Source: Culex pipiens pallens
Lineage: Eukaryota; Arthropoda; Insecta; Diptera; Culicidae
DNA: 64,000 bases
Assembly: GCF_016801865.2 (NCBI RefSeq)
Contig: NC_068937.1
Coordinates: 17,397,486 to 17,461,485, forward strand
Direction of reading: 5' to 3'
Below, in pieces: positions 56,273 to 64,000 of the stretch (within the stretch, counting starts at the first letter, position 1; the number at the start of each line of letters is the position of its first letter). The position numbers and the translations under genes were made by a program. The notes under the pieces are model-generated. The model saw only the letters and a program-made list of their open reading frames with translations, searched no databases and had not been told where the DNA came from.

Positions 56273-58132
56273 TTTGCCCACCAAAAAAATCTAGGCCACC
56301 TCTCGAAATGCAACCCGTGCGCGCGAGCCCGAAATTGAAATCGCAAGAAGGTTACTGCATTCCCGATGCAATTCTGGATTTTGCGGAGCAAGACAAAAAA
56401 AAATGCATGCAAATTTACGACTCTCACGAACCAAGGTGGAAAAATGGATTCCGTTCGGTTGGCCTGGTTTCACACCGCACACCTGATGTCGTGGAATCGC
56501 GAAATTATGGCTAAACTGGGGGGTGATAAATTTTGGGAGCTTTTCGAGGAGAACGGTTTGGATATCAGTTTTTTGGATATCAGTTATTGGTTGGCTGGAT
56601 GGTTTGAAAAATGTTGCGTCCTAATTGGATTTTGGAAGATCGATGTTTGTGGCAATCTTAACCTTTGCTGGTTTGATTGGATAGGATTGAGGTAGGATGT
56701 CAACAGGAAGAAGATTTTCTTCCTGGTGAATAAGTACAAGGGCAGCCATTAGCAATTAATTGAACAAAGTTATCCTAACCAGAATCAGTAATTACAACAA
56801 GGTTTCATGTTTCAGATTGCAACAAACCTTGCAGTTGCTTTGTCTGATGTATTTTGCTCAATCTAAATTTGTGCTATTGTATTAAGGGTTGGTCCAATTA
56901 AAATTTGGAACAAAATTAAATAGTTTTCATGAAAACATTACATTTAGTTCAAATTTCACGAAGCTCAATCTTTACATAAAATTGCTACACATATAAACTA
57001 AGATCTGCTCGGGAAAGAGCTATTTCCACCTAGAAGATCCAGCCTGGCCATAAGCAGATTACAGCTGGCTCGTTTCTCGATAGGGTAAATGAATTTGCCT
57101 GGTTGAGGGCTTCTGGTTGAAGCCTTCAGGTTGGTTTACCCCGGCCCAGTCAGCCCAGTCCACAGAGGTATTTATTGTTCAGAATTATTCCGAGAATTGT
57201 GTTTCATGTCGAAGCATTGTGTGTGATCAATGTGTAGCTTTATTGGCGAGCTTTTAGAGAAAGAACGTTCAAGCATCTTTAAGGCATGATTGTGTTTGCT
57301 CAAGAAAGATAACACGTCTGCTTGTTCTATCTTTGGGGTATTTGAGCTGTTAAAATGTAAATCAGGAATTCATTATTTGCCAAGTAAATCATTATGATGA
57401 TTCTAACAAAACCCATTCACATTTCAATTTTATTTTACATTTAACAGTAATTTTGACAATTTCACTAAGAAAAAGAAAATTTAAACAAAATAAAATTCAC
57501 TAAAAACACATCTCTTCAACCTTTGAAATAGCATCTTGAACCATAGAATTGCCACAGAACGAAACTGTTTTCGGCGGATTTCGTACCCACGGCAGCGCAA
57601 TGTTATGTAAGTTATGAAATTATTGCCAAGGTTACCAAGGAGCGCGCGAGCTTGTGCGTTGGTATGCTTGTGGTTGTGTGTTATGAAAAGCTCCCGGCTG
57701 TCATCATCTGGCACGCGCGCGGAAAGCTTCTTAGTGCAAGGCTTGCTGGGGTTAGCAAATTTGACGTGGGTTGTCATTTGGGGGTATTTTACAGGGACTG
57801 TTTTATTCTTGTAAGTTAACTTACAATTAATTGTTCAAAATATCACATTGTTATCATATTAAAATAGATTGTTTTTAACCCTCTACTGCCCAATTTTTTT
57901 TTTCGAAGATTTTTATTTTTCCCGTATTCAGGAGGTCACTTTGAGCAACTTTTGTGTCTACTAAAAACTTTTCTTCTGTTTTTAAAAATGCTTTTTTTTC
58001 AGCCATATTGACATCTTTTTGCATGTTTATCACATTTTTTACTCTAGAACCATTCTCAATTAAATGGTTTAAAAATGCTTAAAGTCATAGTCTGAGACAA
58101 TACAAAAATTACTGCATATTTATTTTTACTTA
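56273..58132. other. Mostly single-copy DNA, probably intronic
   Basis: No exon is confirmed. 56290-56700 and 57540-57780 are GC-richer with frames of 60-109 codons, but I see no domain or convincing splice pair. They are the best places in this half to check for missed exons or regulatory DNA. Confidence 0.4.
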
Positions 58133-58594
58133 GGCTGGTACAAATATTTTTAAAAGTTTTTGTCACCCCCCCCTTCAAAATTGGCCCGAAAAATCAGGGG
58201 GCAAAAAAAATATTTTTACAATAAACTTCAAAATTTCAATGAAAATTCAAGTGCAACCAGCTGAAATCAAATTAAAATACATTCTCCTGCGTTTAAAATC
58301 ATTTTTAGCATGTTTGGGTTTGTTAAAAAATCTTAAGATTTTTTGAAAATTTTCGATGCAAAATCTTTTTTTTCGATACAATTTTTGTTTTTGTCAGATC
58401 TTAGATTTTTTGAAAACTAATGATTGCAAAACAACTGAACTAGTGTAAAATGCATTTTAAAACACTTTTTTCATTGAAATGTGAAGACTATGGCTTGTTA
58501 TTAAATTTTTTATATTTTTTTATTTTTTTGCCCCCCCCCCTTGACCATGGCCAGGGCCGAGGGACAAAAACTTTTTTAAATATTTGCATCGGCC
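58133..58594. mobile_element. MITE with GGCTGGTACAAATA ends, 462 bp, TTA target (Harbinger-like)
   Basis: Left GGCTGGTACAAATATTTTTA, continuing AAAGTTTTTGTC; the right end complements GGCCGATGCAAATATTTAAA, continuing AAAGTTTTTGTCCCTCGG. TTA flanks both sides (58130-58132 and 58595-58597). Poly-C blocks sit just inside each TIR. Half-copies occur at 42425-42745, 44225-44425, 60241-60493 and, internally only, ~24640-24790. Confidence 0.8.
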
Positions 58595-58597
58595 TTA

Positions 58598-59285
58598 TAA
58601 TAAAAAAATATTAGTGGAAAAAACAGCCAAAGTTGACCCCAGAAAAAAACACATTTTTCAAACCATTGGTTAAAACACATTAAACAAATTTTACTTCCAA
58701 CCCTAGAATTTTCTTAAATTTCAAGATTTCTTTTTTCCAATGCTTATTAAATAGCGCAAATTGATTGGAAACTGAAGCCCGCTTAGAGGATTGGGTTAAT
58801 TTATAAAATAAATTATGAGGTAAATTAAAAAAAATATATTTTGGGTATTTGTAATGTTAAGCAATGTATTTAACAAAAAATAATTAATTTCAAACAGTCT
58901 CTCACATCTGTTTTTCATTTGAATGTTTTTTTTTTCAAAACGAATACATGCTAAACGTTGTTTTAAAACTTTTTGCATAATTTTTCATTGGCAAAAACAG
59001 TTCAGTATGAAGAACGAACATTATAAGAATTTCAAAAGCTACATAAGGTGTTAATGTTCACGATATAAATATTAGAGTATTTAAAAAAAAAAACTGTTAT
59101 TCGCAAAAAAATAAATTTTCCTAAATCGTTATCAAAACTCGCGTTGTTCGATATGAAAATTAGAATATTTTCGAAAAAAATATTTCAATTTCTATTATGT
59201 TTTGTATATTTCACACAACAATGGAATGTTGTGTAAATCATTACCAAATTTCAGTAATATGGGTATCAAATGAATGTTTTTGCAG
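58598..59285. other. Unclassified AT-rich DNA
   Basis: GATATGAAAATTAGAATATT and GGGTATCAAATG words suggest decayed relatives of the 38.7-42.4 kb array. No gene is seen. Confidence 0.35.
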
Positions 59286-59780
59286 TCAACATTTATCAAA
59301 AAAGCAAAATATAGCGAATTTTCTCAGCTTTTCAAAAAATTTTTTCGAGGGTGGGCAAACATGAGCACTAATTTCTAAAAATAAATAACTTCAAAAAAAG
59401 TTACCTAAAAAATGATTGCCAATTCGATTTCACATAAAAAAATAAAGTTGAAAATTTTTTGCTAACTCGGTCAAAGATTTTTTGCCTAATCTGAAAATTT
59501 CTGAAAAGATGGCATTTGATGTCCCCTAAAACAAATCAGAAAATGAAAAAAAAAATATTTTTTTTTGCAAATCAAGTTTTAGTGACAAAAAGTAAAATTA
59601 AAAATCATCAAACAAAATTTTACCGTGTATCATTTTTTTTTCAGTGTAGTCCATATCCATACCTACAACTTTGCCGAAGACACCAAATCGATCAAAAAAT
59701 TCTTTCAAAAGATACAGATTTTTGAATTTTCATACATCATTTTTGTATGGACAGCTGCCATATTTGTATGGAAAAGTAAA
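59286..59780. repeat. Truncated right arm of foldback family (copy 3)
   Basis: Matches the right half of copies 1 and 2: GGGTGGGCAAACATGAGCAC, CATACCTACAACTTTGCCGA, CATTTTTGTATGGACAGCTG. It stops inside the arm at about 59780, where pogo-like sequence begins. Confidence 0.8.
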
Positions 59781-60240
59781 AAACTGGAATTTTGAGTATT
59801 TTTTCAAAAATATGTAGTTTTGATCAAATTTTGAGTATTTTTCAAAATTTCTGTTATTATTTTCGAAATGTATCAAAAAATCACGATCATTTGATACCCA
59901 TATTGTAAATGACTGAAATGTTGAGTACTTTTTAAAAAACGATTTTTTTGAATCTATTTTTTTTGAATCCATTTTTTTAAAATTATTTTCGAAATGTTTG
60001 AAAAATCCCGATTATTTGATGTAATAAAAATTATTTTGAATATATTTTTGAGAAACATAGCTTTTTCAAAACACAGGAAAAATATGTATTTTTGTAAAAA
60101 AAATCATGTAACTATAACTGCAATGGATAGCTGACAACATCTCGATTCTAAAACACTATATTTTTTAAAAGTTTGGAAGGTATTTCATAGAATTATAGCC
60201 AATGTCTCCCATATTTCCAACATCCCATAAATTCTTCAAA
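59781..60240. repeat. Fragment of the pogo-like foldback element
   Basis: Resembles the right half of 52575-53892: TTTGATACCCATATTGTAAA, AATGGATAGCTGACAACATC, AAAACACTATATTTTTT. The TIR is missing. Confidence 0.7.
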
Positions 60241-60493
60241 AATCTATAGAAATTTTGAAAATTTTCGATGTTGAATTTGAATTTTGTTTTACCCAAATCT
60301 TCCATTTTTTGAAAACTAATTATTGCAAAACAACTGAACTAGTTTAAAATGCATTTTAAAACCGTTGTATTATTCAAATGTTTAGACTATGGCTTGTTAT
60401 TCAAATTTTCATATCTTTTTTTTTACATCGACCTCGACCTCAGCCAGAGTCGAGGGACAAAAACTTTGAAAATTATTTGTATCAGCCTTATGG
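60241..60493 (+). mobile_element. Right half of the GGCTGGTACAAATA MITE family
   Basis: Matches 58355-58594 (GCAAAACAACTGAACTAGT, GACTATGGCTTGTTATT, GAGGGACAAAAACTTTG) and ends at the TIR TTGTATCAGCC followed by TTA. The left half is absent. Confidence 0.72.
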
Positions 60494-60990
60494 AAATAAA
60501 GTAAATTACAGTATTTTCCAAATAATTTGTGAAAATATACAATTATACACTAAAAACTCAAGTGTTGTGAAAATTTCATTCCAAGTTTCAAAAATTAGTG
60601 TATTTGCAAAAGAAAAAAAAACGGAAATTTCTGAAAATTTTAGTATTTTACGCTTAAATAACGAAATCTGTGCAAATTTTAGTATTTTACACTCAAATAC
60701 AGAAATTTGTGAAAATGACAGTATTTAACATTCAAAACTCATGTGTTGTGAAAATATTTGCCCAATTTTGCGTCGTTTGATACTCAAATTATGAAAATTT
60801 TAATATTTTCCAAAAAATACAGTAAATTGTGGAAACTGTACTGTAAGCAAAATATATAAAAAATAAAATGTGTGTATTTGAAAAAAAAATCTCCCTGTGA
60901 AATTTTAGTAATTTACATCAAAAAAGTGCTGGTGGGTTTGTTACACATGACCTATATGACAAAGACATTTGTACAAAGCTCTTATTATTT
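60494..60990. other. AT-rich, array-like
   Basis: ATTTGTGAAAATGACAGTATTT-type modules suggest decay of the 38.7-42.4 kb family. The 116-codon frame at 60378-60728 follows these modules and crosses a MITE end, so it is not a gene. Confidence 0.45.
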
Positions 60991-61135
60991 CTAGTGTTTT
61001 TTTAAGAAAGGGTACATTTTTTGCTTTTTATGTGCTTTTGAAACCGCCTTGAGTCAGGTGTATCAAAAATACTCAAAAAGCAAACATTCAAAATTTTGTT
61101 TGTCAAACCTTTTTTTTCATTCAATTAAATCTATT
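60991..61135. mobile_element. Diverged copy of the hairpin MITE seen at 32954
   Basis: Shares the TTTTTTGCTTTTTATGTGCT arm and the CCGCCTTGAGTCAGGTGTAT loop with the complementary arm CTCAAAAAGCAAAC. The ends are decayed. Confidence 0.65.
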
Positions 61136-61166
61136 AAACAGTAGTTTGAAATGTTTTTTTTTATAT

Positions 61167-61615
61167 CCCGAGCAGACGGTAATAACTTTGGAATAATATT
61201 TTTTGATATTTGAAAATACTAGGCCAATAATTTTTTTTTTGTTATTTATAACAAGATTTGTTATGCGTCGTTATGATTTTTTTGTTATTCGATTGTTATT
61301 GTAATAACAGACTAATAACATTTTTAGTTATTCTTCGAACAAATCTTTGTTATTATTTTTTGTTATTTTAACAACTAATCCGATCATGCCAACAACAGTT
61401 GGTGTTATTCTTCCATAACAAAAAATGTTATTCTCAAGTTGTTTTGGCTTGCAATCAAAATCAGACCAATAACAAATTTTGTTATGATAACATAAACCGT
61501 TATTCAACTCTTATACAAAAATTGATTTTTCAAGAAGAATCCATAACACTTTTTGTTATTTTATCAGTATTTGTTATTGAAATGGTATGAATTTTGTTAT
61601 TACCGTCTGCCCGGG
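61167..61615. mobile_element. CCCGAGCAG-family MITE, copy h
   Basis: Full-length at 449 bp and inverted relative to copy e. TIRs CCCGAGCAGACGGTAATAAC and the complement of CCCGGGCAGACGGTAATAAC. The flanks AT and AA do not match. Confidence 0.88.
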
Positions 61616-64000
61616 AAATTGAGCAGTTCTGTTCCCCTAGCGTTAAATGGAAAATAAAATGTCTTCTTTTTTTGTGAATTAGGAAAAAATATAAAAATAT
61701 CCTGAATCAATGCAGTCTTTCAAATCAAAAAAATATTCATGTTTGATAGAATGGAAAAGAATCACAAGAAAGCTGAAAGAAGAACTAATTGTCAAGAAAG
61801 AATGAAAAAAGCTAACAGAAATGAAAAAAAGCTAACAGAAATAAATAATTATCGCTTCTTATTGAAGAAAGTTACAGGTTGTGCTTTATGGCTGGACATC
61901 ATTTCCATTTCCATAATTATTACATTTTTTCTACTTTCGGCCTTTTGATCACATGTTGTTTATTAAAAATGCCGAGAAAATGTATTTTCAAAACTTGGGA
62001 AAACTCACAGAATTAAGTAGAACAACCGAACTCATACTCAATAATAATAAATAAATCTTAATGATGATCTGTAAAACCATACAGAAATCGTTTGTAATAA
62101 TTTCAAAAATCTTTTGCATTGATATTTCTTCTTCTGCTTCTGCTGAAAAATCGAAAGGGCAAATGTGCTATTGAAAAAAAATTAGAATTTTCCTAAACTG
62201 TAAAAAAATATTTGCGTATGTATTTTTTATACCTCCAATTCGAAAGATTTTTCATCATTTTAAATTTAAATGTTAAATCATAGTTTATTTAACATTTTTG
62301 CAAATTTCTCAGGATTATTTTTTCCTAAGTTTTAAAAAACCTCTAACTTGTTTTTTTTTTGTTATTGTTAAGATTAACATTGAAAGTTCAGTTAATTTTT
62401 AACTCATTTATCAAGATAATTAACTTAACTGTTTTTCCCAAAAATCTCCCTACACAACCACCGTTCATGACTCTTCCCATCCCTTACAACAGAGAAAAAT
62501 CTTTCCGGAAAAATCCACCCCGTCCCCGGAAAATCGCGCTCACGCGGGACAAAAAGGGTAACACAGTAGCATGCTAATATCTTTCCACCATCGTGTCAGC
62601 AGCCAAAAAAAAAAAGACTCCGTTTTTTCGTCCTCTTAGTTGTGGATCTCCGAGGAACTCCAACGTGGAAGAAGACAAAAAAAGAACTCTGACTTTGTGG
62701 CACTCCACAAAAGTCAGTCTGCACGCCTAGGTGTGCTTTCCTTGGGAAGAGGGGGGAGGAAAAATCGCGCATAATATCACGAATTTTCTTCTGCGAAGAA
62801 CTTTAAGGAGGTGGGAAATTTTGTTGGGGACAGTCAGACTTTGAAGATTTAAAAGTTGGATTTTTGAAAAAAATTAAAAGCTTAATTTTGTGAAATTATT
62901 TAAAATATTTTAACTTAATTAAAATTTTTGACCTTAAATAATCCCATTTGCTCCCACTATCCACTGCAAGAGCGTGAGAAAATGGTTCGCAGAAGTCATC
63001 TTCTCCAGGATATCATCGGAGCAGGTTTTTTTTAAACTCCTTCTACCCCCGTCAGTCTCGTGATGCACCAAACCAAGAAGATGGGTTTGTGAAATTGAAA
63101 TACTTTGGGAACTATTTTCATTACGCAGCCCCGGCAGAGAGAGAAGCATCGCTGAGTTACGTGTCACATAAGATTTCATGATATTGGAGGTGTGCTGAAG
63201 TGAAAAAGTGATTAAAAAATGGTGGAGAGAGGGAAAAGCTTACGTGGGATCACGTTCTGAGGGTTGGAATTTGTTGAGTGCAGGTGATTTGCAGAAAATT
63301 AGTAAGCTTCTTTACAGTGGATTATAAAATGAGTTGCAAAATGATTAACTTCTCAGCATATCAAACACATTTGTTTAACAGGAACTTTCAAGCTGAAAAA
63401 ATATAAAGAGTGCTGAAAACATCAAATTTTGCAACCTAATGAAGAAATAAACACTTTTACAAACTACCAATTTTATAAAACATATCATTTATTTAAAAAA
63501 ATGCAAATATATTAAATTTTAAAAAGTGAAAAGTTCAAGTAATTTGTTAGTTAACAGTAACGAGAGATTGTGATAATAAATTTCCTCAAAATGGTTTTTA
63601 CATAACAAATCAGGCAATTACAAATAATTTTAGTGTACACAGTAAAAAAGTTTTATTTTTGAAGTTTGAAAATTTTCTGGCTGAATAATTCTACTTTTTT
63701 GAATAATTTTACCTTAGTTTATGCGTAACATCATAATTTATCAGCTCTTCCATTTGAATTCAAAATCAAAGTTAACTAAGACAAAACAATCATGCAAAAA
63801 TTGACATAAAAAATGCAGTTTGCTTTAACAAGATTGCACTTCTATTTGCCTTTGATTTCGAGTTTTTTTTAAATTTCAAATAATTTTAAACGATTTTTTG
63901 AACTTTTTGAAGGGAAGACAGACACTTTGTTAAAAACTGTATGTACCTTATATGACCTAATTTTTTTAATCACTCAAATAAGGCTAAAAAAAAAACAATT
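61616..64000. other. Mostly single-copy AT-rich DNA, probably intronic
   Basis: No exon is confirmed. The 81-codon minus frame at 62934-63179 lacks a convincing acceptor and known domain. A TTTTACC/GTAACA-word fragment at 63635-63740, preceded by GTGTACACAGTAAAAAAG, belongs to the family of the 5.9 kb array. Confidence 0.4.

Noticed and set aside
60378..60728. 116-codon plus frame
   Set aside because: It spans a MITE end and AT-rich array modules; it is a repeat by-product.
62934..63179. 81-codon minus frame as an upstream exon of the zinc-finger gene
   Set aside because: No zinc finger, no convincing acceptor/donor pair and no coding-like composition.

Overview
The window is AT-rich eukaryotic DNA that is nearly all transposon-derived and intergenic or intronic. 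It has no operon-like or bacterial structure. The repeat set fits an insect and most likely a culicine mosquito (Culex/Aedes type): a Jockey-clade LINE ORF1 with zinc knuckles, tRNA-derived SINEs, hAT, pogo/Tc1-mariner, Harbinger, piggyBac-type and Transib-like elements, a Helitron-like element, and many foldback elements. The species call is an inference from repeat families I recognise, not from a host gene.

Layout. 0-9 kb: a 1.1 kb foldback (497-1577), a TTAA-flanked element whose interior is a 142-bp satellite (3328-4812), and a ~174-bp tandem array (about 5945-7080). 9.0-11.2 kb: a 2.1 kb compound heptamer array, 189 GTTTCTT-type units followed by about 117 GTTTTTA-type units. 12.3-15.3 kb: a tRNA-headed SINE, a small hAT MITE with an 8-bp target duplication, a diverged foldback and a pogo-like element. 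15.6-17.8 kb: a retroposon with a GATTA tail and an ORF1-only Jockey-type LINE, each with target duplications; a MITE sits inside the LINE ORF1. 21.9-28.3 kb: an element with ~365-bp inverted ends starting CACAGTG (Transib-like), split by a 5 kb hAT-type element that itself carries a Helitron-like insertion and a tRNA-Met-like sequence. 30.6-35.5 kb: foldback and TA-flanked elements nested up to three deep, then a TIR element holding an exon-like unit. 38.2-42.4 kb: a degenerate AT-rich array split by a 1 kb near-perfect foldback. 43.6-43.8 kb (minus): the only convincing host coding sequence, the terminal exon of a C2H2 zinc-finger protein. 44-64 kb: more MITE copies, foldbacks and pogo-like elements among unannotated DNA.

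No complete protein-coding gene is visible. The zinc-finger exon on the minus strand implies that some or all of the DNA above 43.8 kb is intron of that gene. A second candidate minus-strand exon at 34.7 kb is weaker. The main biology on view is mobile-element structure: nested insertions with readable target duplications, satellites arising from transposon interiors, non-autonomous derivatives, and many long inverted repeats that could be transcribed into hairpin RNA. All identities, copy counts and boundaries were read by eye and not computed.
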